From: Psychrobacter cibarius
GTDB lineage: Bacteria > Pseudomonadota > Gammaproteobacteria > Pseudomonadales > Moraxellaceae
Length of the DNA: 64,000 bases
NCBI GenBank assembly: GCA_030686115.1
Contig: CP131612.1
Coordinates: 124,001 to 188,000 of the forward strand
Direction of reading: 5' to 3'
The notes beneath the pieces are model-generated. The model made no database searches, was not told where the DNA came from, and saw only the letters and a list, made by a program, of their open reading frames with translations. A program made the translations under genes and the position numbers. Position 1 is the first letter of the stretch; each line of letters starts with the position of its first letter. Shown piece by piece: positions 9,730-18,675 of this stretch.

Positions 9730-9760
9730 ATAGCCCCAGTATTATTGATGCTAGGGCTAT
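9730..9760 (+). repeat. Hairpin between hemC and hemD
   Basis: ATAGCCCCAG (9730-9739) pairs with CTAGGGCTAT (9751-9760) with one mismatch. No T-run follows, so it is more likely an mRNA processing or stability structure than a terminator. Confidence 0.35.
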
Positions 9761-9800
9761 CGTTAAGCCAATTCTATCAGTCTTTTGTCATGGTACGTCT

Positions 9801-10790
9801 ATGTCATCAACATTAAATCACGCCCAGCTTATTGCTAACAGTCAATTAAATAATGAGTCATCACTCACGCAAGTAGTCATCAATACTCGCCCAGTGGAGC
9901 GTGCCGCTGCATTGACGGATCATCTACAAGCAGCAGGGCTGACGGTGGTAGAGATACCGATGTTGACGTTACAATCGCGCCCAACGACTGAGCAAGACAT
10001 GACGCTGATGCGCCAGTGGCTAGCAGGCGATTATAAGGCGCTTGTGATTGTTAGCCCAACGGCGGCTGCTTCAGGACTGGCTGTTTGGCAAGCGCTTGAA
10101 GATGAGCGTCAAGCTCAAAACCATGACAATGACGATGATAATAATAATGAGCGAAAAGATATAGCAATTAATGCTCTGCAAGCTCCGAGCTACTTGATTG
10201 CCGTGGGTGAAGCGACTGCGTCGGTATTAAATAATGCCAAAATAGAGGCATCGAATTATCAAGTGCTTCAGCCTCATATTGCCAATAACGAAGGTATGCT
10301 AGCGATGCCTGAAATTGAACGTTTGCAAGCAGGTGACAAGTTGCTCGTGTGGCGCGGATTGGGTGGTAGACGATTATTGGTCGATACGTTGCTGGCACGC
10401 GGTGTGCATATCGATAGCATTGCTTGGTATGAGCGCATAATGCCAGTCGATGCAATGACTCAATACGAGCAGTGGCTACAAGGGTTTTTAGCTCGCAATG
10501 GTATGCAAGATACATCAGCTAGTCAGCCAAAGCCAATCGTTGTGGTCAGTAGCGGTACAGCTTTTGAATACTGGGAAAGCATTGTTCGGGCTGTAGCAGA
10601 AAAGGCATTAAATCAAGAAACAGCCAGAGAAACCCCCGCTATTTTGCCCTATAAATTGTCAGACTTTGCTTATGTGGTGCTGGGTGAGCGTTTAGCCAAT
10701 ATGGTCGCTGATCAGCAGTTAAGCTATTGGCGTGTGGAAGATTTGGCGCCAGAAACCATTCTTGCTGCTATCCATGCTAAAGCCTGTTAA
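9801..10790 (+). CDS. hemD: Uroporphyrinogen-III synthase HemD
   Basis: Closes hydroxymethylbilane to uroporphyrinogen III. The family is divergent, but N-terminal VVINTRPVERAAALTDHLQAAG, the VVSSGTAFEYW segment in the second half and the position directly after hemC make the call. The 329 residues exceed the usual 250-270. Part of the excess is a His/Asp/Asn-rich insertion coded by about 10120-10158, similar in composition to the one in HemC. The ribosome site before ATG 9801 is weak. hemX follows after 101 bp. Confidence 0.88.
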   Translation: MSSTLNHAQLIANSQLNNESSLTQVVINTRPVERAAALTDHLQAAGLTVVEIPMLTLQSRPTTEQDMTLMRQWLAGDYKALVIVSPTAAASGLAVWQALEDERQAQNHDNDDDNNNERKDIAINALQAPSYLIAVGEATASVLNNAKIEASNYQVLQPHIANNEGMLAMPEIERLQAGDKLLVWRGLGGRRLLVDTLLARGVHIDSIAWYERIMPVDAMTQYEQWLQGFLARNGMQDTSASQPKPIVVVSSGTAFEYWESIVRAVAEKALNQETARETPAILPYKLSDFAYVVLGERLANMVADQQLSYWRVEDLAPETILAAIHAKAC

Positions 10791-10891
10791 ATGTATAAAT
10801 GTACCAACCGATGACCTGTCCTTATCTATTATGTTTCACTTTTTATTTATTTGCTTTAAACCTGTTTTAGCCAAAATAACGGTGCTGCCTT

Positions 10892-11869
10892 ATGTCAATC
10901 AATTCTGAATCGTTATCTCAGGAACCTTCTGCTACTCAGCAGCGCCGACAAGCAAATGTGTTTTTGTTGCGCCTACAGTGGCTGGTTATCTTGTTGCTTA
11001 TCGCCGCTCTATTGTGGCTCTACATCAGCCAGCAGCGTTTCCAGCATAGTGTTAATGAGCGTTTGCAAAGCAACGAGCAAGTCGTCAGCCGTCTGAATGA
11101 GATGGATGACCGTCTATTTGCGATGAGTCAGCAGACGCTGCCAGAGCCTCGATCTGCCGCCAGTAGCCAAGCGCAAAACCAGTTAGATTTATTGCGTATT
11201 CAGATACAAGCCGCTGATAGATTGTTGGCAGACAATAACGACAGTGCAGCGATTGATTTGTTGCGTGGTCTACACTGGCAGCTTTCGCAAAGCAGCAATG
11301 AGATTGCTCCAGCGCTAACGGTTGTGATCAAACAAAGTTTGATGAAAGACATCGAACGTTTGCAGGCAAGCAGCTCTCAGCCCAGTCCTTGGCAGCTACA
11401 AAACCTCGCCATCCAAAATATTCAAGAGTTTTTGCACCGCTATGAGCGTGTGAGTAGTGAGGCGACACCGCACAATAGCGCTGATAATAATATGAGCCTC
11501 TCGCGCAAACAACTGACCATTCACGAAGTGATTATGACCTTAAATCTGGCCAGTCAAGCCAGTAATATGCGCGAACAAGAGCAGCTGATTGGTTATCTGC
11601 GTCAAGCACGAAATCAACTACAAACCTTGGTGCCGAAGTCTGCTATTCCTCAAGAGTCAGCGCCAAAGGCAGCCATGACTAATACTGAAAGTACCTCTAA
11701 TGCTGCGTCCGTAGACAAAAAGCAAACCTCTACCGACAAGAACCTACAAACCAGATCCTCTCCGACAAATATCGCAGAAGTCATAGATTGGTTAGATAAA
11801 TTGATTGCCAATGCACCGAAACCAACGCCATTGTTGACCACCCAGATTTTGGATAAATCTCAGCGTTAG
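10892..11869 (+). CDS. hemX: HemX-like membrane protein
   Basis: A 325-residue protein with a polar N-terminus, one membrane helix (about residues 27-46, LQWLVILLLIAALLWLYIS) and a long periplasmic helical part. This is the architecture of HemX, often annotated as uroporphyrinogen-III methyltransferase-like although it lacks a methyltransferase fold. The segment QNQLDLLRIQIQAADRLLAD and the later HEVIMTLNLA fit the family. It follows hemC-hemD as in other gammaproteobacteria. The exact role is not settled. The C-terminal third is low in complexity (Thr/Ser/Lys). Confidence 0.8.
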   Translation: MSINSESLSQEPSATQQRRQANVFLLRLQWLVILLLIAALLWLYISQQRFQHSVNERLQSNEQVVSRLNEMDDRLFAMSQQTLPEPRSAASSQAQNQLDLLRIQIQAADRLLADNNDSAAIDLLRGLHWQLSQSSNEIAPALTVVIKQSLMKDIERLQASSSQPSPWQLQNLAIQNIQEFLHRYERVSSEATPHNSADNNMSLSRKQLTIHEVIMTLNLASQASNMREQEQLIGYLRQARNQLQTLVPKSAIPQESAPKAAMTNTESTSNAASVDKKQTSTDKNLQTRSSPTNIAEVIDWLDKLIANAPKPTPLLTTQILDKSQR

Positions 11870-11921
11870 TGGTTCAGTGGATGTTGATTGATAGATTTAT
11901 AAAAATAAGAGAAGTGACGTT

Positions 11922-12410
11922 ATGGACAGTTTGAATCAAGCAGCACATGTAGCCTCCAATATCGCAGATAATCATCCTGACGAATTGTCTCATTACCCCA
12001 TTATTCATCACCAGCCCATTCACTGGGGCGAGATGGATGCGTTTAATCATTTAAATAATGTGATTTATTACCGTTACGCTGAATCAGCACGAATTGACTA
12101 TTTGCAGGCGCTAGGTATGTTTGATGGCAGTATGGTGACGGTATTGGCACAATCTAGCTGCCAGTATTTACGCCCAGTGACTTATCCTGATACTTTGCTA
12201 TTAGGAGTGCGCTGTCAGCGCTTGGGCAATACGAGTATCGTGATGGAATATAGCTACTATAGCACCGCGCAAGCAGCCATCGTCGCGACGGCTGAGGCAG
12301 TCGTGGTACGTCTCGATAGTGAGGGAAAGCGTAAGTTAGCTTGGACAGAGGAAGAGCGAGCTCGGCTATTGGCATTAGAAGCGAAAGTTGGTCATATACC
12401 AAAGCTTTAG
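11922..12410 (+). CDS. Acyl-CoA thioesterase, 4HBT hotdog family
   Basis: A 162-residue single-hotdog protein of the YbgC/4-hydroxybenzoyl-CoA thioesterase type, likely hydrolysing a cytoplasmic acyl-CoA. The diagnostic stretch HWGEMDAFNHLNNVIYYRY carries the catalytic-type Asp and the HLNN motif, followed by RIDYLQALGMF. About 25 polar residues precede the fold. ATG 11922 is preceded by AAGAGAAGTGA. It is the last gene of the hem run and is convergent with ribB across a strong terminator. The substrate is unknown. Confidence 0.85.
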   Translation: MDSLNQAAHVASNIADNHPDELSHYPIIHHQPIHWGEMDAFNHLNNVIYYRYAESARIDYLQALGMFDGSMVTVLAQSSCQYLRPVTYPDTLLLGVRCQRLGNTSIVMEYSYYSTAQAAIVATAEAVVVRLDSEGKRKLAWTEEERARLLALEAKVGHIPKL

Positions 12411-12432
12411 CACTGAATATTAAATAAGTGAA

Positions 12433-12469
12433 AAAAGGGCACGCTAACGTTATGTTAGCGTGCCCTTTT
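12433..12469. terminator. Bidirectional terminator, thioesterase / ribB
   Basis: GGGCACGCTAAC (12437-12448) pairs perfectly with GTTAGCGTGCCC (12454-12465), flanked by an A-run and TTTT. It serves both convergent genes. Confidence 0.93.
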
Positions 12470-12494
12470 GCTATTTGACTGATATCGAATTAGC

Positions 12495-12526
12495 CAGTCA
12501 AACAGTCAAACAGTCAAACAGTCAAA
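12495..12526. repeat. Four perfect tandem copies of CAGTCAAA
   Basis: An 8-bp unit is repeated four times without change, ending two bases before the ribB stop codon. It lies between the terminator and the gene end, so copy-number changes would not alter a protein. Confidence 0.95.
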
Positions 12527-12528
12527 CA

Positions 12529-13641
12529 TTAATCTTGCTTTGGCGCATGTACGAAATCGATGACGTTCAAGTCAAAGCCTGATAATGCGTAAAACTTCAT
12601 GGGTGATGATAATAAACGCATATCACGAACGCCTAAGTGACGCAAAATCTGTGCACCGACACCAATGCTGCGATACGGCTGCTGAGTAATGGTCGATTGC
12701 GATTCATTGTCTGCCGCTTTGTCTAACGCCTCTCCTAAATCTATTGGCTGGTTGCTACCAATCCAAACTAATACGCCGCGATCTGAATTACTAATTTCCT
12801 CCAGCGCTGAGCGTACGCTCCAGCCACTACGACCCGTCATATCATTTTTGGCAGCAAACAAGTCGCGTAGTGGGTGAAAACCATGGACACGGACGGTGCT
12901 GACGCCTTCGCTCACATCGCCTTTTACCAAAGCCAAATGCGTTTCATCAGCGCCAAATTCGCGGAAGCGATGTAGCGTAAAGGTGCCGTATTCTGTTTCA
13001 AAAGGACGCGACTCAATTTCTTCTACCGTTTGCTCGTTCGCGATGCGGTAGTTGATGAGGTCAGCAATTGTACCCATCTTGATGCCATGCTCTTCGGCAA
13101 ATATCTCAAGGTCATCACGGCGCGCCATCGTACCATCAGCATTGATGATTTCTACGATGACGGCTGCTGGCTCTAGACCTGCTAGGCGCGCCAAATCACA
13201 ACCTGCTTCTGTATGACCGGCACGATGTAGGACACCGCCATTTTGTGCCATGATTGGGAAGATATGACCAGGCTGAACAATATCTTCTGGCTTCGCTGCC
13301 GATGATACCGCCGCTTGAATAGTACGCGCGCGATCAGCAGCAGAGATACCCGTTGTAACGCCTTCAGCGGCTTCGATAGAAACTGTAAAGTTGGTGCTAA
13401 ATTTTGCCTCGTTACGATCAGACATCAGCGGCAACGCCAACTGTTGGCAGCGTGCTTGTGACAAGGTCAAGCAGACCAAACCACGTGCATGAGTAATCAT
13501 AAAGTTAATATCTTCAGGGCGCACATGGGTCGCTGCCATGATGATATCACCTTCATTTTCACGGTCTTCATCATCCATCAAGATGACCATCTTGCCAGCA
13601 CGAATGTCTTCGATAATCTCAGGAATCGTATTTAAACTCAT
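12529..13641 (-). CDS. ribB: 3,4-dihydroxy-2-butanone-4-phosphate synthase with degenerate RibA-like domain
   Basis: The N-terminal half is RibB, which makes the four-carbon precursor of riboflavin from ribulose 5-phosphate. It has the acidic metal/substrate motif MDDEDRENEGD and HRAGHTEAGCDLARL. The C-terminal half resembles GTP cyclohydrolase II (FETEYGTFTLHRFRE, ALVKGDV, VGAQILRHLGVRDMRLL) but lacks the zinc cysteines of the C...CDCG motif and the GRGIGL-type catalytic segment. This matches the RibBX-type variant known in Proteobacteria, where only RibB activity is expected. ATG 13641 removes four residues of a longer frame. No FMN riboswitch was seen upstream. Confidence 0.93.
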   Translation of the reverse strand: MSLNTIPEIIEDIRAGKMVILMDDEDRENEGDIIMAATHVRPEDINFMITHARGLVCLTLSQARCQQLALPLMSDRNEAKFSTNFTVSIEAAEGVTTGISAADRARTIQAAVSSAAKPEDIVQPGHIFPIMAQNGGVLHRAGHTEAGCDLARLAGLEPAAVIVEIINADGTMARRDDLEIFAEEHGIKMGTIADLINYRIANEQTVEEIESRPFETEYGTFTLHRFREFGADETHLALVKGDVSEGVSTVRVHGFHPLRDLFAAKNDMTGRSGWSVRSALEEISNSDRGVLVWIGSNQPIDLGEALDKAADNESQSTITQQPYRSIGVGAQILRHLGVRDMRLLSSPMKFYALSGFDLNVIDFVHAPKQD

Positions 13642-13966
13642 AGTAAGTCTCAATATTTTATTATTTATAAATAGGTGTGATGTGGAATATAAAGCATTAT
13701 CTGTCTATTGTAGCAGTAGATGCTACAGAGCGCTGTTGCGGTTAGGCAAAGTGCATTGGATCAAATTGATCCACCGTAGACGTTATCTAATCATTGCTCA
13801 TATATCAATATGAGGACATTTTAACGCTTTTCAGCCCACTGTGCTGCTTCATCTCAAAACTATATGGGCCAGTCTGTCAAATATAGTGATAAGTATTACT
13901 AATGGTCACGACGATTCATGCATTCAATAACATAGTAAGCAAAGGGCTAATCGACCATGTGAGCCA
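13642..13966 (-). promoter_or_regulatory. ribB upstream region with a 17-bp near-perfect palindrome
   Basis: This 325-bp gap lies before ribB and after rarA, both minus strand. It holds TGGATCAA-A-TTGATCCA at 13757-13773, symmetric except for the central base, about 120 bp upstream of the ribB start. A second small inverted repeat, GTAGCA-gtaga-TGCTAC, lies near 13709-13725. The first looks like a dimeric repressor site. No gene is seen. Confidence 0.4.
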
Positions 13967-15256
13967 TCAGTCATTACTGGCTGCTTGGCTTTTTAGCCAA
14001 TCCATAAACTGTTTACTGTGTTGCTCGCGCTGGTTGTCGGCAAATTCATAAAAGCTGCTACCAACTAAATTGTCTGGCAAATAGCTTTGTGGATAATAGT
14101 GATTGGGATAATCGTGTGGATAGGCGTAACCTTGACCATAGCCTTGATTACGCATCAGTTTAGTCACGCCATTGCGAAGGTGTAGCGGTACAGGGGAAGC
14201 GTCTTTTTCTGCCAACGCCATCGCAGCATTGATGGCTTTATAAGTGCTGTTACTTTTGGCACTGGTCGCCAGATAAACCACTACTTGTCCCAAGATAATA
14301 CGCGCTTCTGGCATACCAATTGATTGCACACTACGTAATGCTGCATCGGCAAGCAGTAAAGCATTAGGGTTGGCATTACCAATATCTTCACTGGCCAAGA
14401 TGACCAAACGCCGCGCGATAAAATCAGCAGGCTCACCGCCAACTAACATCCGCGCCATCCAATAAAGCGCAGCATCAGGGTCTGAGCCACGTACGGACTT
14501 TATCATCGCCGAGATAATATCGTAATGCTGCTCGCCATCTTTGTCATAGCGTACCAGCGCGGTCTGAGCGACACGAGCGACCAATTCATCGTTAATGACG
14601 AGCGGTGATTGCTTAGTGTCCGCCGTTTGAATAGCCAGCTCTAATAAATTTAGCGCCTTCCTCGCATCGCCGTGCGCCAGTTGGCTGATAGTGTCCTGTG
14701 CTTGTAAATCAACCGTCAAATTTTTCAGCACTGAATCTTCTGAAATTGCCCTTTGCAATACCGCACTGATTTGCTCAGGCGTCAGTGGCTCTAAACGATA
14801 CACTTGGCAACGTGATAGCAGGGCATTATTGACGCTAAAGGAGGGGTTTTCAGTTGTCGCACCAATCAAGGTAATATCACCAGATTCGACCGCGCCCAGT
14901 AAGGCATCCTGCTGAGCCTTGTTAAAGCGGTGTATCTCATCGATAAAAACCACTGGCGATTCAAATGCCAATGAGTCCTTATTGTCTAACACTTCTCGCA
15001 GCTGTTTGACCCCAGTATTCAAGGCAGACAAGGCATGAAAAGGTCTGCCAACAGCATCAGCCAACAGCATGGCAATAGTAGTTTTGCCGATGCCAGCTTC
15101 ACCATGCAAAATAATCGATGGCAGATGCCCTTGTTCGACCAAACGCCGCAAGGGCGCACCTGCCGCCAGTAGATGTTCTTGACCAATGATTGCATCAAGT
15201 GTCGTTGGGCGCATACGCTGGGCAAGGGGTGTATCAGCATGAAAATTAGGCGGCAT
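13967..15256 (-). CDS. rarA: Replication-associated recombination protein RarA (MgsA)
   Basis: AAA+ ATPase related to clamp-loader subunits and RuvB that acts at stalled replication forks. Motifs visible are the N-terminal PLAQRMRPTTLDAIIGQEHLL, Walker A HGEAGIGKTTIA, Walker B VFIDEIHRFNKAQQD, sensor 1 IGATTENPSF and the C-terminal helical segment SVRGSDPDAALYWMARML. About 430 residues is normal. ATG 15256 gives the usual start (MPPNFHADTPLAQRM); a TTG at 15274 would add six residues. It stands alone between ribB and a long non-coding region. Confidence 0.96.
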   Translation of the reverse strand: MPPNFHADTPLAQRMRPTTLDAIIGQEHLLAAGAPLRRLVEQGHLPSIILHGEAGIGKTTIAMLLADAVGRPFHALSALNTGVKQLREVLDNKDSLAFESPVVFIDEIHRFNKAQQDALLGAVESGDITLIGATTENPSFSVNNALLSRCQVYRLEPLTPEQISAVLQRAISEDSVLKNLTVDLQAQDTISQLAHGDARKALNLLELAIQTADTKQSPLVINDELVARVAQTALVRYDKDGEQHYDIISAMIKSVRGSDPDAALYWMARMLVGGEPADFIARRLVILASEDIGNANPNALLLADAALRSVQSIGMPEARIILGQVVVYLATSAKSNSTYKAINAAMALAEKDASPVPLHLRNGVTKLMRNQGYGQGYAYPHDYPNHYYPQSYLPDNLVGSSFYEFADNQREQHSKQFMDWLKSQAASND

Positions 15257-15692
15257 AGAAATCTCTATTATCAATTTAAACAGCTATCAATTAGTTCATA
15301 ACGACAGTGATTAATGGGTTTTTATTGCTGCATCTAAATGACTACATCCTAGATTACATTCATCATTGCTATGGAAAAATATTATATCTATCTGTTTGGC
15401 ATGATTTTCGCACTAATGAATATTAGACATTAATGGTGAAAGTAGGCTAATTTATAAAGATGCTATTTGGTATGTGTCTTGGTATGTGGCATACACAATA
15501 GGCTAACGCAGATTTACGTTAATAAAAGTCAATCAAGTGTACAGCTTATGTCCCAAACACTTTGATTTTTATGCTTTTATCCCTATTAACGGTTCAACAG
15601 CATTGATAGATCGCAGATATCACGCGCGATACGCGCGATTTACGATCTATCATTTTTGATCATCCATTCATTAGGCATAAGGTATTACCGTC
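15257..15692. other. Non-coding region between rarA and the HELTH-motif gene
   Basis: These 436 bp hold no convincing gene. The left part should carry the rarA promoter, and GGTATGTG occurs twice near 15470-15487. The right part carries the structured element listed at 15604-15657. Confidence 0.5.
15604..15657 (+). terminator. GC-rich nested hairpin followed by T5
   Basis: TGATAGATCG (15604-15613) pairs perfectly with CGATCTATCA (15643-15652). Between them lies CGCGCG-ATA-CGCGCG, which can form its own inner stem, and T5 follows. It looks like an intrinsic terminator, yet no plus-strand gene precedes it. It may end an unannotated small RNA from the rarA side, or act as a leader attenuator for the next gene. 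Confidence 0.5.
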
Positions 15693-16202
15693 ATGATGTC
15701 TCCGCCGATATTGCAGCGCTTGTTTGCTCGCTATTTATATGGCAGTGCCAAGCAGCAATCACGTTTGCTTACTACAGGTGAGATAGCGCTGGCGCGTTCA
15801 GTATTTGGCGACAGTATCAATCTCGATGAGGTTCAGCTCAAGACTGCTTGGTGGGTGTTGAAACATTATGCCGTTAGTCCTAATGGCCATATTTATTTTA
15901 ACCGAGCAGATTGGATAATAGATTTTAGCGATGCTTCATTGAGTAAAAAAAGCTGGCTGATACATGAATTAACCCATGTATGGCAATTACAGCAAGGCTT
16001 AAAAGTGGTGCGCGGTGCACTTATTGATCGCCGTTATGATTATGTGCTCAAGACAGGCAAATCCTTCTTTAACTACGGTATCGAACAGCAGGCGCGTATG
16101 GTTCAGGATTATTTTATTCGTCGTCAGCGTGGACAAGACTGTCAAACATTAGAAACTTGTATTCCATTTTTGATCGTAAAGTCTGACGACAATATGAAGT
16201 GA
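15693..16202 (+). CDS. Small HELTH-motif protein, putative zinc metallopeptidase-like
   Basis: A 169-residue protein of uncertain function. It contains LIHELTHVWQLQQG, which has the HExxH zinc-binding pattern and resembles the motif of DUF4157-type and 'Vgr-related' proteins. The upstream NGHIYFNRADWIIDF is also typical of those small proteins. No signal peptide is seen. A third zinc ligand is not obvious, although E and H residues follow. ATG 15693 is preceded by AAGGTATTACC. The hairpin at 15604-15657 sits about 36 bp upstream. A lipoprotein gene follows after 72 bp. Activity is unproven. Confidence 0.6.
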   Translation: MMSPPILQRLFARYLYGSAKQQSRLLTTGEIALARSVFGDSINLDEVQLKTAWWVLKHYAVSPNGHIYFNRADWIIDFSDASLSKKSWLIHELTHVWQLQQGLKVVRGALIDRRYDYVLKTGKSFFNYGIEQQARMVQDYFIRRQRGQDCQTLETCIPFLIVKSDDNMK

Positions 16203-16274
16203 TATCCATTGGCAATGGATTGCCATGACGACTTTGGTTTTTATTATTTTGCCTTAACAAGGACACGTACCCTT

Positions 16275-17222
16275 ATGTTTAAATTTTTGCCAAAAAAGCC
16301 TAATTATAAAATGAGTAAAGGTGTGGTTGATAATTCTATCAATCAAAACAACACCCTTTTACAGCACTCGTCAATCTTGCTTGCGGCAACATTAAGCGGC
16401 GTATTGCTGTTAAGTGGTTGTCAGCAGCAAGCAGAGACTCAACCTGCGCCAGAAGACAGTCAGAGCGTTGAAAAAACGAGCACTGAAGACAGTCAGCCTA
16501 TGCGCCCAAGTGATTCTGCTGCTGCCCGCATAAAGCAGTTCCAGCCGATATATGTCGCGCAAGCACAAAGGCTACAGCGTCGTTTGCAAGCAGAGTATGA
16601 ATCCCTACAAGCCGCTGATAGCTCAGATAGTGAGGATTCATTGCTGCTGAATGATGATACTGCTAGCGATACTAATACTAATAACGTGATGAAGAATAAC
16701 AGCGATACAGCTGATAGCAACACACTATCTGCTGACACCACAGATGATGAAGTGGATATCCCCGCTGAGGCTGATATCAATACCAGTACGGAAGTTGGCG
16801 AGCGTGATTTAACGGTGTTAAAGCGCATTAGCCTTGAGCCGCGTAAGCCTGTCATGCTAACAGAAGATCAAATCATCGAAAGCTACCAGCAAGCGATGGA
16901 AGCGCTTTATCAGCCTGTAACGACACCTCTTAGCGCAGAAGATGTTGATGCGTTAATCAATATCGCAACGTTAGTACCGCAATTATTTGAGCATGCAGAA
17001 ATTGCTGGTAGGCTCAGTGCCAAGAGCCCAGCATTAGCGCGTTTGATTATTCAGCATCAGGTTTGGGAGCAGATAGAAGCTCAGCAAGTGATTGATATGC
17101 AGCAGATGAAACTGAATCAACAAAAAGAGTTTGAGACGCTTATGACTAAGTTTAATGACACCATTAAAGGTTATGATGAGCAAATTGCCAAATATGAGCA
17201 GACACTAAAAGAATTCCAGTAG
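16275..17222 (+). CDS. Putative lipoprotein of unknown function
   Basis: No family recognised. A hydrophobic stretch ending LSGVLLLSGC is a good lipobox, so the mature protein would start at that Cys and be membrane-anchored. The middle is strongly acidic and low in complexity (Asp/Ser/Asn/Thr, roughly 16600-16790). The C-terminal part looks helical and ends in a probable coiled coil (QKEFETLMTKFNDTIKGYDE and onward). ATG 16275 gives a long n-region; ATG 16311 would give a more usual signal peptide. It is convergent with gltA and shares a perfect terminator with it. Confidence 0.65.
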   Translation: MFKFLPKKPNYKMSKGVVDNSINQNNTLLQHSSILLAATLSGVLLLSGCQQQAETQPAPEDSQSVEKTSTEDSQPMRPSDSAAARIKQFQPIYVAQAQRLQRRLQAEYESLQAADSSDSEDSLLLNDDTASDTNTNNVMKNNSDTADSNTLSADTTDDEVDIPAEADINTSTEVGERDLTVLKRISLEPRKPVMLTEDQIIESYQQAMEALYQPVTTPLSAEDVDALINIATLVPQLFEHAEIAGRLSAKSPALARLIIQHQVWEQIEAQQVIDMQQMKLNQQKEFETLMTKFNDTIKGYDEQIAKYEQTLKEFQ

Positions 17223-17328
17223 CCGCAATTCTGTCACTCAATCAGTTATTCATTCAGTAACGGATAGGGTTTTTATAAAATGTAATGTGGCTAACCGTAT
17301 CAAATGAGACAGTAAGAACCATAAAACA

Positions 17329-17374
17329 AGAACCATAAAAAATCCCGCACGATGGCGGGATTTTTTATGGTTCT
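17329..17374. terminator. Perfect 20-bp-arm bidirectional terminator
   Basis: Arms 17329-17348 and 17355-17374 are exact reverse complements around a 6-nt loop, with A6/T6 runs built into the stem. It ends both the lipoprotein gene and gltA. AAGAACCATAAAA occurs twice in direct orientation (17314-17326 and 17328-17340), the second copy mostly inside the left arm. Confidence 0.95.
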
Positions 17375-17394
17375 AAAAACTAAAATATAAGTGA

Positions 17395-18675
17395 CTATTT
17401 ACGGTCTTCAACTTTAACAAAGTCGCGATGCGTTTCACCAGTGTATAACTGACGTGGACGACCAATTTTGAACGGTGTGCTGTGCATCTCTAACCAATGG
17501 CTGATCCAACCAGAAGTACGAGCCAATGAGAAAATAACGGTAAACATTGACGTTGGGATACCGATGGCTTTAAGGATAATGCCCGAGTAAAAATCAACGT
17601 TTGGATACAAGTTACGCTCAACGAAGAACGGGTCTTCTAAAGCGATTTTCTCAAGTGCCATGGCAAGCTCAAGCTTAGGATCATTGATGCCCAATGCGCC
17701 TAATACTTCGTCACAAGTTTCTTTCATCACTTGTGCGCGTGGATCAAAGTTTTTATAAACGCGATGACCAAAGCCCATGAGCTTCACTTCACGGCTCTTC
17801 ACTTTTTCCATGAATTCAGGCACATTTTCAACTGAACCGATCTCATCTAACATCTCAAGCACGGCTTCGTTCGCGCCGCCATGTGATGGTCCCCAAAGGG
17901 CGGCGATACCAGCAGCGATACACGCATACGGGTTAGCGCCAGTAGAACCTGCTAGACGTACCGTAGACGTTGACGCGTTTTGCTCATGGTCAGCATGCAA
18001 AGTAAAGATTTTATCCATGGCACGAGTGATAACGTCATTGGTTTTATAATCAACATCAGCAGGCGTGGCAAACATCATGTACAAGAAGTTTTCAGCATAG
18101 CTAAAGTCATTGCGTGGATACATGAACGGTTCGCCTTGCGAGTATTTATAACTCATCGCAGCAAGCGTTGGCATTTTAGCGATTAGACGGATAGCCGTGA
18201 TTTCACGATGCTCTTCGTTACTGACGTCTAATGCTTCATGATAAAACGCGGATAAAGCACCAACGACACCAACCATAATGGCCATTGGATGTGCGTCACG
18301 GCGGAAGCCTTCAAAGAACTTGCGCAATTGATCATGAACACCCGTATGCTTACGGATTTTTTCAAAGAAATCTGCTTTTTGCTCAGCGTTCGGCAAGTCG
18401 CCATGAATCAAGGCATAAGCCACTTCTAGATATTCAGCATTGTTTGCCAATTGATCGATAGGGTAGCCGCGGTGTAGTAGCTCACCTTTACCGCCATCAA
18501 TATAAGTAATCTTTGATTCAACAGGAGCGGTTACTTTAAAGCCAGGGTCATAAGACCAAAATCCTGATTCTTGTAGAGCAGCAATATCTAGAACTGGACG
18601 CCCTAAAGTACCTTCGATAATAGGAAACTCGTATTCTTTACCATTGACGGTTAGTTTGGCATTAGTGTCAGCCAT
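17395..18675 (-). CDS. gltA: Citrate synthase GltA
   Basis: First enzyme of the TCA cycle, condensing acetyl-CoA with oxaloacetate. The 426-residue length and the sequence match the hexameric, NADH-sensitive type of Gram-negative bacteria. Catalytic-region motifs are [18 protein letters not shown] and [15 protein letters not shown], followed by [18 protein letters not shown] 18675 is preceded by a good GGAGAG. It points away from sdhCDAB across about 1 kb, as in related genomes. Confidence 0.98.
   Translation of the reverse strand: MADTNAKLTVNGKEYEFPIIEGTLGRPVLDIAALQESGFWSYDPGFKVTAPVESKITYIDGGKGELLHRGYPIDQLANNAEYLEVAYALIHGDLPNAEQKADFFEKIRKHTGVHDQLRKFFEGFRRDAHPMAIMVGVVGALSAFYHEALDVSNEEHREITAIRLIAKMPTLAAMSYKYSQGEPFMYPRNDFSYAENFLYMMFATPADVDYKTNDVITRAMDKIFTLHADHEQNASTSTVRLAGSTGANPYACIAAGIAALWGPSHGGANEAVLEMLDEIGSVENVPEFMEKVKSREVKLMGFGHRVYKNFDPRAQVMKETCDEVLGALGINDPKLELAMALEKIALEDPFFVERNLYPNVDFYSGIILKAIGIPTSMFTVIFSLARTSGWISHWLEMHSTPFKIGRPRQLYTGETHRDFVKVEDRK

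Noticed and set aside
13642..13966. FMN riboswitch upstream of ribB
   Set aside because: The conserved RFN-element segments could not be found on the minus strand; only short palindromes are present.
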